From: Noviluteimonas sp052115395
GTDB lineage: Bacteria; Pseudomonadota; Gammaproteobacteria; Xanthomonadales; Xanthomonadaceae
Length of the DNA: 64,000 nt
NCBI GenBank assembly: GCA_052115395.1
Contig: JBFRGO010000002.1
Direction: 5' to 3' (one strand)
Part shown: one piece after another, positions 26,770 through 37,300 of the stretch
Numbering within the stretch: the first letter of the stretch is position 1
Layout: every line of letters begins with the position of its first letter
The notes under the pieces: model-generated
What the model was told of the DNA's origin: nothing
Database searches by the model: none
What the model saw: only the letters and a program-made list of their open reading frames with translations
Made by a program: the position numbers and the translations under genes

Positions 26770-27126
26770 GTGAAGACCTCGCTCGTGACCCTCCGCTACG
26801 CCCTCGCCGCCGGTGCGATGCTCGCCCTGTCCGCATGCACTTCGGCGCCGCGCTCCGAATCGGCGTCCTCCGGCAGCGCGCTTCCGCCCGCCGCGGCCAC
26901 CACCACCCCGCCGATGCTCGCCGCGTCGTGCAAGGCCGGCAACGCGCAGCAATTCGTGGGCAAGACGGCCACGCCGGAGATCGTCGAGCAGGCGCGCGTG
27001 GCCTCGGGCGCGACGACCGCGCGCGTGCTGACGCCCGACCAGGCGATCACGATGGAATACCGCGGCGATCGTCTGAACGTGCGCGTCGGCGCCGACAACG
27101 TGATCGGCAGCGTGGGCTGCGGCTGA
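26770..27126 (+). CDS. Peptidase inhibitor I78-family lipoprotein
   Basis: A 118-residue lipoprotein with lipobox ALSAC. The mature part holds the I78 pattern: CKAGNAQQFVGKTA, IVEQARVASGA, RVLTPDQ, EYRGDRLNV and VIGSVGCG. The family comprises small serine-peptidase inhibitors. I choose GTG at 26770 because AGGAG lies 7 bases before it; the ATG at 26752 would precede that ribosome binding site. Neighbours encode M61 and S9 peptidases, so it may protect the periplasm from the cell's own or foreign peptidases. Confidence 0.85.
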   Translation: MKTSLVTLRYALAAGAMLALSACTSAPRSESASSGSALPPAAATTTPPMLAASCKAGNAQQFVGKTATPEIVEQARVASGATTARVLTPDQAITMEYRGDRLNVRVGADNVIGSVGCG

Positions 27127-27132
27127 GCGAAT

Positions 27133-27297
27133 TCAGTCTTCTTCGGGCTCGGGCGCCGCCAGGCTGGGCGGTTCCCAATCCTCGAGTTCGAAGTCCTTCG
27201 GCGTGCCGAGCTCTTTCCGGTCGTCCAGGCGCGGCTGGTTCTGCCAGTAGCGGTTGTCGGCGATCTTCTCGATGCTGCGGTGCGGTTGCTTGTGCAT
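27133..27297 (-). CDS. Small acidic protein of unknown function
   Basis: A 54-residue protein starting MHKQPHRSIEKIADNRY, basic at the N-terminus and very acidic at the C-terminus (DFELEDWEPPSLAAPEPEED). It has no signal peptide or known motif. It lies 70 bases downstream of the S9 peptidase gene on the same strand and ends 6 bases from the convergent I78 gene. The coding-like base use and the ATG after a short gap make it plausible. Confidence 0.5.
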   Translation of the reverse strand: MHKQPHRSIEKIADNRYWQNQPRLDDRKELGTPKDFELEDWEPPSLAAPEPEED

Positions 27298-27367
27298 GGC
27301 GACCCCTGGCGGTGGAACAGGCGTGCAGCCTGTCACCGCCGGTGTTGCGGCACCGTCAACTGCGGCC

Positions 27368-29770
27368 TCAGCGCTGCGGCTGCAGCGTCCGGTCGAACAG
27401 CTCGAGGATGCGGCGGTACTCGTCGTACCAGCTGTCGGGGTGCGTGAAGCCGTGGCGCTCCAACGGGTACGGCGCCAGTTCCCACTTGTCCTTGCGCAAT
27501 TCGATGAGCTTCTGCGTCATCACGACCGAATCGCGGAAGAACACGTTGTCGTCGATCATGCCGTGCGCGATCAGCAGGTTGTCCTGCAGCCCGGCGGCGT
27601 ATTCGATCGGCGAGGACACCTTGTAGGCCTCCGGGTCGAGCTCGGGCGTGTTGAGGATGTTCGAGGTGTATTCGTGGTTGTACTGCGACCAGTCGGCCAC
27701 CGGGCGCAGCGCGGCGCCGGCCTTGAACGTGCCGGGCTTCTTGAACAGCGCCATGAAGGTCATGAAGCCGCCGTAGCTGCCGCCGTAGATGCCCACGCGC
27801 TCGCGGTCGCCCTGCTTGTTGGCGACCAGCCAGTCCAGGCCGTCCAGGTAATCCTCCAGCTCCGGCGTGCCCATGCGGCGATAGATGTCGGTGCGCCACT
27901 TGCGGCCGTAACCTTCCGACGCGCGGTAATCCAGGTCGAGCACGAGATAACCGCGATCGACGAGCAGGTCATGGAACATCTGCTCGCGGAAATAGTTCGG
28001 ATAGCGCGCGCTGACGTTCTGCAGGTAACCGGCGCCGTGCACGAACATCACGATCGGATAGTGCTTGCCCGGCTCGAGCTGCTTCGGCCCGTAGTACTTG
28101 CCCCAGATCGTGCCCGCGCCGTGCTTGGACGGCACCTGCACGTATTCGGGCATGACCCACGTACGTGCCTTGAATTGCGGCGTGCGCGTGTCGGTGAGTT
28201 CGGTCGCGCCGTCGCCGTTACGGTTCACCACGGCCAGCTGCGGCGGCACGTAGCTTTGCGAATGGCGCACGAGCAATTTCGATTCGTCCGGCGAGACCAC
28301 GAAATCCTCGACGCCGTCGAGTGCGGTCACTTCGCGCACGGCGCCGCCCTTGCGGTCGACTTCGCAGACTTCGTAATCGCCCGGCCACTTGCGGTTGCAC
28401 AGGAACAGGAAGCGGCTGCCGTCCTTCGACAATTGCGGCAGCGAGGCTTCCCACTGGCCCGAGGTGATCGCGCGCGGCGCGCCACCGTTTTCGCTGACAT
28501 ACAGGTGCGAGTAGCCGCTTTCTTCCGACAGGAACCACAGCGCGCCATCGGGTGCGAAACCGAAATCGTTGAAGCCCCAGTTGATCCACGCAGGATCGGT
28601 GAGGCGATGGCGCGGTTGCAGCTTTGCATTGGCGAGGTCGATCGATGCGAGCCAGCGATCCTTGTTGTCGATCGCGCGCACCATCACGGCGGCCTGGCGG
28701 CCATCGGGGGTCCAGTGGATCGCGGGCGCGCCGGCGTTGTCGCCGGAGGTCAGCACCTGCACGTCGCGATTGCCTTTCAACGCGTCCTTGCCGGCGGCCT
28801 TGCGCAGCGCGGCCAGCGGATCGACGGTGATGCCGGGCAGCGCATCGAACTTCACTTCGCGCACCGAGCCATCGCCGACCTTCACCAGCCACAAGTGCTG
28901 CGGCACCGGCGCGTTGTGGCCGACGCGCGTGCGCACGTCTTCGAATTCCTCGTAACCCGACTCGGTCACGTACTTCGGCATCTTGCCTTCGGTGCCGATG
29001 TCCGCGCCCTTGGCGGTGGTGATCACGAGCAGCCAGTTGCCGTCGGGCGACAGCGCGCTGTCGGCGATGTCGACATCCGCGCCGAGATAGGCCGGCACCG
29101 GCGCGCGCGTCGCGTCGGCAAGGCGCCAGGCCTTGTCCTGCGCGCGCGCGGCATCGCGCTGCGCGCGATCGTTGCGCAGCGTGTCGATCAGGCGCAATTG
29201 GCGATCGCGCAGATCGTCGGCGGCGGGCTTGGTGTCGGGCGCCTTCTCCGCGAGCGGCGTCGCGGCCTCGCGCACGCCGCCGGCGGCGGTCCAGCGATAC
29301 CAGTCGTTGCCCACGCGCCACGACAGGCCGCCATCGCTGCCCCACTGCGGCTGCGCTTCGTCGTCGTTGCTGCGCGTGATCTGCTGCAAGGCACCGCTGC
29401 GCAAGTCGCGCACGAACACATCGCCGTTGCGCACGTAGGCCATGCGCGTGCGCTGCGTGTCGTAGACCGGTTGTTCGCCGTCGGCGTCGGCGCGCGCGGC
29501 ACCATCGAGCATCGCGGCCGCGCCGCCCGCGATCGGTTGCACCCAGGTGTCGCGGATCGTCGCGCCCGTGCGCTTGCGCTGCGTGTACGCGCGCTGGCCA
29601 TCCCACGACCACCACGCCGCTTCGATCGGCGCGCCGATCCAGTCCGGGTCGGCCATCGCCTGCGCCAGGGTGATCGGTGCGTCGGCATTCGGCGCGGGCG
29701 AAGCCGTGTCCTGTGCGAAAGCAGCGGGTGCAAGGAGGAGCAGCGCGAGGGACGCGGAAATGGGGCGCAT
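27368..29770 (-). CDS. S9-family prolyl oligopeptidase / DPP IV-like peptidase
   Basis: An 800-residue secreted serine peptidase. The signal peptide ends AAFAQ. A long beta-propeller (about 40-530, with repeated SPDG/TPDG blade motifs) covers an alpha/beta-hydrolase domain with the nucleophile in YGGSYGGF. The acid is in HGMIDDNV and the His in ERHGFTHPDSW. Family enzymes cleave Xaa-Pro or similar dipeptides from peptides. The ATG at 29770 is selected for the signal peptide. With the nearby M61 enzyme it suggests extracytoplasmic peptide digestion. Confidence 0.93.
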   Translation of the reverse strand: MRPISASLALLLLAPAAFAQDTASPAPNADAPITLAQAMADPDWIGAPIEAAWWSWDGQRAYTQRKRTGATIRDTWVQPIAGGAAAMLDGAARADADGEQPVYDTQRTRMAYVRNGDVFVRDLRSGALQQITRSNDDEAQPQWGSDGGLSWRVGNDWYRWTAAGGVREAATPLAEKAPDTKPAADDLRDRQLRLIDTLRNDRAQRDAARAQDKAWRLADATRAPVPAYLGADVDIADSALSPDGNWLLVITTAKGADIGTEGKMPKYVTESGYEEFEDVRTRVGHNAPVPQHLWLVKVGDGSVREVKFDALPGITVDPLAALRKAAGKDALKGNRDVQVLTSGDNAGAPAIHWTPDGRQAAVMVRAIDNKDRWLASIDLANAKLQPRHRLTDPAWINWGFNDFGFAPDGALWFLSEESGYSHLYVSENGGAPRAITSGQWEASLPQLSKDGSRFLFLCNRKWPGDYEVCEVDRKGGAVREVTALDGVEDFVVSPDESKLLVRHSQSYVPPQLAVVNRNGDGATELTDTRTPQFKARTWVMPEYVQVPSKHGAGTIWGKYYGPKQLEPGKHYPIVMFVHGAGYLQNVSARYPNYFREQMFHDLLVDRGYLVLDLDYRASEGYGRKWRTDIYRRMGTPELEDYLDGLDWLVANKQGDRERVGIYGGSYGGFMTFMALFKKPGTFKAGAALRPVADWSQYNHEYTSNILNTPELDPEAYKVSSPIEYAAGLQDNLLIAHGMIDDNVFFRDSVVMTQKLIELRKDKWELAPYPLERHGFTHPDSWYDEYRRILELFDRTLQPQR

Positions 29771-29867
29771 GGGGTGGTCACGGCGAAACGGAAGCGCGCA
29801 GGTTAACAGCCCCGGATTCACCGGCCGGGGGTCATAGGTCATGCGGAAAACGCTGGCGGGGGGAGGC

Positions 29868-31451
29868 TCACATCCGGACGGCGGGGCGATCAGTCGCCAG
29901 CGCGCTCGGCACCGGCGTGGCGACCGGCGCAAGCCCGTGCGCGGCCGGCCCGTTGAGGCAACTGCCGTCGCGTGCATCGAAGCGCGAGCCGTGGCAGGGG
30001 CAATCCCAACTCCGCTCCGCGTCGTTCCAGTGCACCACGCAGCCCAGGTGCGGGCACTTGGCCGAATGCAGGTGCAAGGTGTTGGTGTCGTCGCGGAAGG
30101 CCGCGATCTTCTGCAGGCCATGGCGCAGGACGGCGCCCTCGCCCGCCGGCAACTCCTCGAGCCCTTCGATCTCGCCCGCGCTGACCCAGTCGGTGTAATA
30201 CGGAACGACGTTCAGCGTTTCGCGCACGAAGGTGTCGGCCGCGCGCAGGGTGCGCCGATCCGGCGCGTACAACGCGCGCCACGGCGAATCGCCATCGACG
30301 ATCAGGTCGGCGACGATCAATCCCGCCAACGTGCCGTGCGTGAGTCCGTTCCCCGAGTCGCCGGTCGCCACGTACACGTTGTCCGCGCGCCCCGGGTTGT
30401 GGCCGAGGAATCCCAGCCCGTCGATCGGTTCGATCACCTGCCCCGACCAGCGATAGCCGACGTCGAGCGCCATCGGGAAATGGCTGCGCGCCCAGGATTC
30501 GAGCACTTCGTAATGCCCCTGCGTCGCATCGTCCTGGCCGGTCTTGCGGTCTTCGCCGCCGACCAGCAACCACGTGCCGTTGCGCGCCGGCGCGATGCGC
30601 ACGTAGTGGTAAGGCACCTGCGTGTCCCAAAGCAATGCATCGGGCAAGGTGCCGGGGTCCACGCGCAAGGCAACGACGTAGGTGCGGTACGCGGCTTGCT
30701 TTGTGTGGATGGCGACGCGGTCGTTGAACGGGACGTTCGCGGCGACGACGAGGTGTTCGCATTGCACGCGCGCGCCGTTGTCGGTGGTCGCGCCGGCGTT
30801 GGCGCCGCCATCGACCTGCATGACGTGCGAATGGGTGTGGATGCGCCCGCCCATGCGCACGATCGCGCGCGCCAGGCCCGTGGTGTAAGCGAGCGCATCG
30901 AAACGCGCCTGGCGCGGAAAGCGCAGCGCCGGGCCGAACCGTTCGAACCCATCGGGCGCGATCTCCAGGCGTTCGACCTCCAGCCCTGCACGACGCGCAG
31001 CCGCGTATTCGCGCTCCAGCACGTCGGCCTGCGGATCGTCGGCGCCACGCACGAGATAGCCATCCACGCGCGCGAAGCCGCAATCGATGCACTCGGCTTC
31101 GCAGATGTGTTCGATCGTGTCGATCGCGGCGCCATGGCTTTGTGCGGCCAGTCGGGCGCCGTTTTCGCCATGCAGGTGTTCCAGCGCGAAATAGCGATCA
31201 TCGAGCGCATCGCACAGGTGGCCGGTGGTGCGCGCGGTCTGTCCGCCGTGCAGATCGTGTTCTTCGAGAACGATGACATCGTGGCCCGCGCGCACCAGGC
31301 GCCATGCGGTGGTCAGGCCGGCGATGCCGGCGCCGACGATGCAGATCCGTGCATGCGCGTCGGCGGTCAAGGGTGCGAAGACGGGCGCATCGTTCATCGC
31401 CATCCACAGCGATCGGCTCGGTCCGTGTTCCTGTAACGCTCCGTTTCGCAT
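29868..31451 (-). CDS. FAD-dependent oxidoreductase with C-terminal Rieske domain
   Basis: A 527-residue protein. An N-terminal DAO-type FAD fold (ICIVGAGIAGLTTAWRL, then GGQTARTTGHL, and late VYVATGDSGNGLTHG) is fused to a C-terminal Rieske [2Fe-2S] domain (CPHLGC, then CPCHGSRFDARDG). Such glycine-oxidase/Rieske fusions are widespread, but their substrates are unknown. The ATG at 31451 has AGGG upstream; ATGs at 31403 and 31397 would trim the first 16-18 residues. It is cytoplasmic and divergent from cydAB. Confidence 0.88.
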   Translation of the reverse strand: MRNGALQEHGPSRSLWMAMNDAPVFAPLTADAHARICIVGAGIAGLTTAWRLVRAGHDVIVLEEHDLHGGQTARTTGHLCDALDDRYFALEHLHGENGARLAAQSHGAAIDTIEHICEAECIDCGFARVDGYLVRGADDPQADVLEREYAAARRAGLEVERLEIAPDGFERFGPALRFPRQARFDALAYTTGLARAIVRMGGRIHTHSHVMQVDGGANAGATTDNGARVQCEHLVVAANVPFNDRVAIHTKQAAYRTYVVALRVDPGTLPDALLWDTQVPYHYVRIAPARNGTWLLVGGEDRKTGQDDATQGHYEVLESWARSHFPMALDVGYRWSGQVIEPIDGLGFLGHNPGRADNVYVATGDSGNGLTHGTLAGLIVADLIVDGDSPWRALYAPDRRTLRAADTFVRETLNVVPYYTDWVSAGEIEGLEELPAGEGAVLRHGLQKIAAFRDDTNTLHLHSAKCPHLGCVVHWNDAERSWDCPCHGSRFDARDGSCLNGPAAHGLAPVATPVPSALATDRPAVRM

Positions 31452-31580
31452 GGCGCACCCTGCCTTGCGCGTCGTTGCGATTGTGGAACCACGGCGGTGA
31501 GCGGCCGGTGATGCAAACGCCGCGCGACAGGCGCAGACTATGCAGCGCGGCGCCGCCCCCGTGTGCCGCGGAGGCACTGC

Positions 31581-32972
31581 GTGGATGCCCTGCTCCTCTC
31601 GCGGATCCAGTTCGGGTTCGTGATCTCGTTCCACATCCTCTTCCCGTCTTTCACCATCGGCCTCGCCAGTTGGCTCGCGTTCCTCGAATGGCGCTGGCTG
31701 CGCACGCGCGACGGGATGTGGCTGGCGCTGTACAAGTTCTGGCTGAAGATCTTCGCCGTCAGTTTCGGCATGGGCGTGGTGAGCGGCATCGTGATGAGTT
31801 TCCAGTTCGGCACGAACTGGGCGATCCTGAGCGAACGCGCGGGCAACATCCTCGGCCCGTTGCTGTCCTACGAAGTGCTCACCGCCTTCTTCCTGGAGGC
31901 CACGTTCCTCGGCGTGATGCTCTTCGGCATCAAGCGCGTCAAACCTTCGATGCATTTCTTCGCCACGTGCATGGTCGCGCTGGGCACGCTGATCTCCACG
32001 TTCTGGATCATCGCCGCCAACAGCTGGATGCAGACGCCGCAGGGTTACGTGATCGATGCGCAGGGCGTGTTCCAGCCCGTCAGCTGGTGGGCGATCGTCT
32101 TCAATCCGTCCTTCCCGTATCGCCTGCCGCACATGGTGCTCGCGGCGTTCATCACGACGTGTTTCGTGATCGGCGGCGTCTCGGCGTGGTACCTGCGGCG
32201 CGGCGCGCACGTGGAAGAAGCAAAGCGCATGCTCAAGCTCGCGATTGCGTTCGCGGCCATCGCGGTGCCGCTGCAGATCCTCGCCGGCGACCAGCACGGG
32301 CTGAACGTGCTCGAACACCAGCCGGTCAAGCTCGCGGCGATGGAAGCGCATTGGGAAACGCATCCGGGCGGCGTGCCGCTGGTGTTGTTCGCGGTGCCGA
32401 ATGAAAAGGCCGAGCGCAACGATTACGAAATCGCGATCCCCAAACTCGGCAGCCTGATCCTCACGCATTCGATGGACGGCCAGGTGCAGCCCCTGAAGGC
32501 CGTGCCGCCGCAGGATCGCCCGCCGGTGAAGCCGGTGTTCTACGCCTTCCGCGTGATGGTCGGCATCGGCACGCTGATGTTGCTGCTGACCCTGGCGTCG
32601 TTGTGGCAATGGCGGCGCGGGCGCCTGTTCGATTCGCCGCTGTTGCTGCGCGGATGGAATTACATGCTGCCTGCCGGGTTCATCGCGATGCTCTCTGGCT
32701 GGTACGTCGTGGAAATCGGGCGCCAACCCTGGGTGGTGTACGGCGCACTGCGCACTGCGAATGCCATCTCGCCGACGCTCGCCGCGGCCAGCGTGTGGAC
32801 GTCGCTGATCACCTTCGCGGTGGTGTACGCGATCGTGTTCGGTTCGGGCATCTGGTATCTCGCGCGCCTGGTGCGCGTGGGCCCCGGGAAACACGACCCG
32901 GCGCCCGATACCGAGGCCGGCGACAAGACGCCCGCGCGCCCGCTGTCGGTCGGCAACAAGGAGGCCGTGTGA
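31581..32972 (+). CDS. cydA: Cytochrome bd (CIO-type) ubiquinol oxidase subunit I
   Basis: A 463-residue inner-membrane haem subunit of a bd-type quinol oxidase, which reduces O2 with ubiquinol. It begins MDALLLSRIQFGFVISFHIL, the conserved helix with the haem His. It has about nine helices, the GDQHGLNVLEHQPVKLAAMEA segment and GRQPWVVYG. The Q-loop is short, as in the cyanide-insensitive CIO subtype, and the overall length fits that group. GTG at 31581 is preferred, with GGAGG six bases before it. The stop overlaps the cydB ATG. No Anr/Fnr box was seen in the 129-base upstream gap. Confidence 0.95.
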   Translation: MDALLLSRIQFGFVISFHILFPSFTIGLASWLAFLEWRWLRTRDGMWLALYKFWLKIFAVSFGMGVVSGIVMSFQFGTNWAILSERAGNILGPLLSYEVLTAFFLEATFLGVMLFGIKRVKPSMHFFATCMVALGTLISTFWIIAANSWMQTPQGYVIDAQGVFQPVSWWAIVFNPSFPYRLPHMVLAAFITTCFVIGGVSAWYLRRGAHVEEAKRMLKLAIAFAAIAVPLQILAGDQHGLNVLEHQPVKLAAMEAHWETHPGGVPLVLFAVPNEKAERNDYEIAIPKLGSLILTHSMDGQVQPLKAVPPQDRPPVKPVFYAFRVMVGIGTLMLLLTLASLWQWRRGRLFDSPLLLRGWNYMLPAGFIAMLSGWYVVEIGRQPWVVYGALRTANAISPTLAAASVWTSLITFAVVYAIVFGSGIWYLARLVRVGPGKHDPAPDTEAGDKTPARPLSVGNKEAV

Positions 32973-33979
32973 TGGCGTACTGGCTCCCCGTGGCGTGGTT
33001 CGGCGTGATCGGGTTCGGCGTGCTGATGTACGTGTTGCTCGACGGGTTCGTGCTCGGCCTGGGCATCCTGGCGCCCTTCGCCGAGGACGAGCGGCAACTC
33101 GACCACATGATGAACACGGCCGCCCCCATCTGGGACGGCAACGAAACCTGGCTGGTGCTCGGCGGCGCGGGGCTGCTCGCGGCCTTCCCGAAGGCCTACG
33201 CGACGGTGCTCTCCGCGCTGTACCTGCCGGTCCTGCTGATGCTGATCGCACTGGTGTTCCGCGGCGTGGCCTTCGAATTCCGCTTCAAGGCGGTGCGCGG
33301 CAAACCCTGGTGGGGCGCGGCCTTCGCGCTGGGCTCGATGTTCGCGGCCTTCGCCCAGGGCCTGATCCTCGGGGCGATCGTCGAAGGCATGCCGCTGCAG
33401 GCCGGCAAGTACGTCGGCGGTGCCTTCGGCTGGTTCAGCCCGTTTTCGATGCTGACCGGCGTGTCGGTGGTCTTCGGCTACGCACTGCTCGGTTCGACCT
33501 GGCTGATCCTCAAGACCGAAGGGCGCCTGCAGGAAATCGCGCGCACGCTCACGCGTCCGCTGGTGCTGGTGGTGATCGCGTTCATGGGCCTGGTGAGCGC
33601 GTGGCTGCCCTTCCTGGACTCGCGGATCATGGCCCGCTGGTTCGAGGGCGGGAATTTCTGGTGGCTCTCGCCGGTGCCGCTGCTCGCGTTGCTCAACGCG
33701 TGGTGGCTGTGGCGCGCGGCGATGCGCGAAGGGCGCGATACGGCGCCATTCATCCTGGCGCTGTGCTTCTTCGCGCTCGGGTTCGCGGGGCTGGTGCTGG
33801 GCTTGTGGCCGAACATCGTGCCGCCGTCGTTGTCGATCTGGGAGGCCGCGGCGGCGCCTTCGTCGCAGATTTTCGTCGGCGTCGGGCTCGTGATCCTGCT
33901 GCCGGCGATCCTCGGATACACGTACTGGTCCTACTCGGTGTTCCGCGGCAAGGTGGCGGCCGACGCGGGCTATCACTGA
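32972..33979 (+). CDS. cydB: Cytochrome bd ubiquinol oxidase subunit II
   Basis: A 335-residue membrane subunit partnering CydA. MAYWLPVAWFGVIGFGVLMYVLLDGFVLGLG is the conserved first helix, followed by NTAAPIWDGNETWLVLGG and LPLQAGKYVGG. ATG at 32972 overlaps the cydA stop (TGATG), so translation is coupled. Eight to nine helices are visible. No small CydX/YnhF-like gene is present in the 85 bases that follow. Confidence 0.95.
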   Translation: MAYWLPVAWFGVIGFGVLMYVLLDGFVLGLGILAPFAEDERQLDHMMNTAAPIWDGNETWLVLGGAGLLAAFPKAYATVLSALYLPVLLMLIALVFRGVAFEFRFKAVRGKPWWGAAFALGSMFAAFAQGLILGAIVEGMPLQAGKYVGGAFGWFSPFSMLTGVSVVFGYALLGSTWLILKTEGRLQEIARTLTRPLVLVVIAFMGLVSAWLPFLDSRIMARWFEGGNFWWLSPVPLLALLNAWWLWRAAMREGRDTAPFILALCFFALGFAGLVLGLWPNIVPPSLSIWEAAAAPSSQIFVGVGLVILLPAILGYTYWSYSVFRGKVAADAGYH

Positions 33980-34064
33980 AATCCGCGTCTTCACAACACG
34001 AATTGCGGGTTCCGTCACAACGTTCTTTCCGACACAATCATCGCGTCCCCCGCCCAAGGCCGCG

Positions 34065-34334
34065 ATGCACGCTTTCGTCTACAAGAGCCTCCGGCAGGCC
34101 GACACTTACGTCTACCTGTCCAAGCGCGATGATTTCGCGAGCCTGCCGCCGCCGCTCGCGACCCAGCTGGGGAAGCTGCAGTTCGTCCTCGAAGTCGCGC
34201 TGACGCCCGAGCGCAAACTCGCGCTGGCCGATCCCGAAGTCGTGCGCGGCAACCTCGCCGCGCGCGGCTTCCATGTGCAATTCCCGCCGACGATGCTCGA
34301 TCCGATGACGGAGGACTGGGGCACCGATGCCTGA
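34065..34334 (+). CDS. YcgL domain-containing protein
   Basis: An 89-residue cytoplasmic protein matching the YcgL family: AFVYKSLRQADTYVYLSKRDDF, then LGKLQFVLEVALTPERKLA and ARGFHVQFPP. The function is unknown. Family members are small alpha/beta proteins confined largely to Gammaproteobacteria. The last 8 bases overlap the start of the ankyrin gene, so the pair is likely coupled. Confidence 0.88.
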   Translation: MHAFVYKSLRQADTYVYLSKRDDFASLPPPLATQLGKLQFVLEVALTPERKLALADPEVVRGNLAARGFHVQFPPTMLDPMTEDWGTDA

Positions 34335-37300
34335 GTCCACGCGCTCGATCGGCCTGGTCATCGGCGCCGCGCTCGCCGGCGTCGCGCTCACGCTGCTGCT
34401 GGCGCTCGATGCCTGGCCGCTCGCACTGGCCGGCGCGCTCGCGCAGCCGGCGTACGCGCTGGCGGTGTCGTGGTGGCGCGGCACGCGCCCGTCGTCGAAG
34501 TGGCGGCGCGATGCGCTGGCGCTGTCCGGCACCTGGGTCGCGGGCGTCGCGGTCGTGGCCGCCCTGGTCACCTGGCCGCTCGCGGCGCTGCGCGAAACCG
34601 GAAGTCTGTCCGCGGCGATCGGCCTGAGCGTCGTCGCCGGCGTCGCCTTGTTGCTGCTGTGGCGCACCTGGCCGATGTGGCACGCGTTGGAACGCGAAGG
34701 CGGCGCGGTCGCATCGATGTGGCGCAGCCTGGCGGAAGTGGAAATCGGCGCGTGGCGCGGCCTGGGCGTGGCGGCGATCGTCGCGTCGATCGCGGGCGCG
34801 GTGATTGCGCTCGCATGGCCCGGCCTGGTCGCAGAGTCGGCGCGCTGGCCGATGGCGATCCTGCTTGCGCTGTTCGCACCCGTGTTGCACCTGGTGCTGC
34901 AAAGCCTGCCCGCGCCCTCGCCCTTGCCGATCGAAGCGCAGCTCGCGGCGATGGAACCGGATGACGATGGGGATATCGCGCAGCCCGAGATCGAAGCCGA
35001 TCTGGAGACCGCGCTGTACGCCGCGGCCCGTAGCGGCCGCGTCGATCGCGCACTCACCCTGCTCGAATCCGGCGCGAACCCGCACGCGTTGCCGGCCGCC
35101 GACGAGCGCGACCAGCGCACGCTGCCGATGCTCGCGGCCATCCTTCCCGACCTGCGCCTGCTGCGCACGTTGATCCAGCACGGCGTCGACGTGAACGCCG
35201 CGCATGGCGGCATGGCGCCGCTGCTCGCCGCCACCCGCGACAGTTGGCATGGCCGCCCCGAAGCGGTGATGACGCTGCTCGCCAATGGCGCCGACCCGCG
35301 CGTGGCCGACAGCGACGGCAACACGCCGCTGCACCACGCCGCACGCAGTTCCGATCCCGGCGTCGCCGCACTCCTGCGCGATGCGGCCGCCGACATCGAC
35401 GCGATCAACCGCGACGGCATCACGCCGCTCGGCATCGCCTGCGCGTCGGGCAACTGGCGCCTGGCGCGCTTCCTGCTCGAACGCGGCGCTAAGCCCGAAC
35501 TGCCGGGCGCCTCGCCCGTGTTGCTCGCCGCCGCGGGTACCGAAGAAGACGATGTCGCCGGCGTGCAATTGCTGCTGCGCCACAAGGCCAAGCCCGACGC
35601 ACGCGACGCGCGCGGCCGCAGCGCGCTGCACGAAGCCGCGCGGAGCGGGCACGTGGAGATCGCCGAAACATTGCTCGCCACCGGCGCCGACGCGCATGCG
35701 CGCGACAACGAAGGACGCACGCCGTGGCTCGACGCCGCGCGCGGCGGTCATCTGGAAGTCCTCGAACGCCTGCTGCCGCATCGCCCCGACGTCGCGCTGA
35801 CCAACGCCGAGGGTCGCGATGCGCTGATGCTCGCGGCCACGTCCGACAACGCGTCGGCCGCGCTGGTGCGCCGCCTGCTCGAACTCGGCCTGGATCCCGC
35901 GCGTCGCGACAACGACGGCCGCCGCGCCGCCGAACACGCCGCGGCCGCCGGGCGTTGGACGATCGTCGCGGTCCTCGATCCCGCCTATCCGCTGCCCGCG
36001 GCGGTCGCCGATGCAGGCGCGTCGTCGACGACGATCGACCGCGCGCCGGTGACGTTGCTGCGCGATGCGATCCGCGACGGGCGCCTGGAAGACATGCACA
36101 GCGTCGTGGGCCTGCTCTCGCCGCGCGAACTGGGCGCGCAGTTGCGCCAGATGCCGATCACCGGTCCGGGCGCGCCCGCGAACGCGGCCTCGCGCATCGA
36201 TTGGTTGCTCTCGCAGGGCGCCGATGCGGATCAACGCGAAGGCCTGGACGACAACACGATGTTCGCGCTGCTCGCGCAAGGCCCGGTCGCCGCTTCGGCC
36301 GTGCAGGCGTTGCTGCGACGCGCGGTCTCGCCGGCGGGCCGGGGCGGTCTGGCGATCTTCCTGGCCGCGTGCGTGCAGAGCGATCACGCCGGGCGCGGGC
36401 TGGAACAACTCGCGGTCGAACTGCTCGAACGCGGCGCCGATGCATGGGCGCCTTCGCCGGCCGGCGATCCGCCGCTCGCGCTCGCCGTGCGCCTGGGATG
36501 GTTGCGCGTCGTCGAACGCGTGGTCGCGCAGGGCGTGAATCTGAACGCGCGCGACTCGCACGGGATGACCGCGTTGCATCTGGCCGCCGCGCTCGGTCGC
36601 GAAGCGGCGTTGAAGGCGCTGATCGCACAGGGCGCCGATCCCGACATGCGCGCGGCCGACGGACAGACGCCGCTCGGCGTCGCGTTGTCGTCGGGCCGTC
36701 GCGATCTTGCCGACTGGCTCGACTGGCGCGGCTGGCCCTTGCCGGGACGTCCGCTGCAAGCCTCCGACCTGCCGTCGGCGGCGATCGTCGGCGAGGCCGA
36801 TGCAGTGCGTCGCCTGATCGACCTCGGCCTGTCGGTCGATGCCACCGATACGCAAGGGTGCACGGCGTTGTTGCGTGCGGCCGGCGGCGGACATCGCGCG
36901 GTGGTCGATCTGCTGCTCGCGCGCGGCGCCGATCCGCGTCTTGCCGCACGCTCGGGTGCGACGCCGCTCTCGGCGGCGGTGAGCATGCGCCAGGTCGACA
37001 TCGTCGAACGCTTGCTCGCCGCGGGCGCGCCGCTCGAACAGCGCCTTCCGGGCGATGTCACCGTGTTGATGCTCGCGGCTGCACTCGGCCTGCCGGATCT
37101 GGTTGCGCGCCTGATCACCGCGGGCGCCGACGTCCACGCCGGCGATGCGCAAGGCCTCGCGCCGCTGCATTGCGCCGCGCTTTACGGATTCACCGCGCGC
37201 GAGCGCCCGCGCCTGGTCGCGTTGCTCGATACGCTGCTGCTCGCCGGCGCCGAAGCCGACCAGCCCGCGGCCGGTGGCGTCACGCCGCTGCTGTTGCTGC

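Noticed and set aside
31452..31580. Expected Anr/Fnr box upstream of cydAB
   Set aside because: No TTGAT-N4-ATCAA-like sequence is present in the gap.
33980..34064. A small CydX-type gene after cydB
   Set aside because: The 85-base gap contains no hydrophobic short frame with a start and ribosome binding site.
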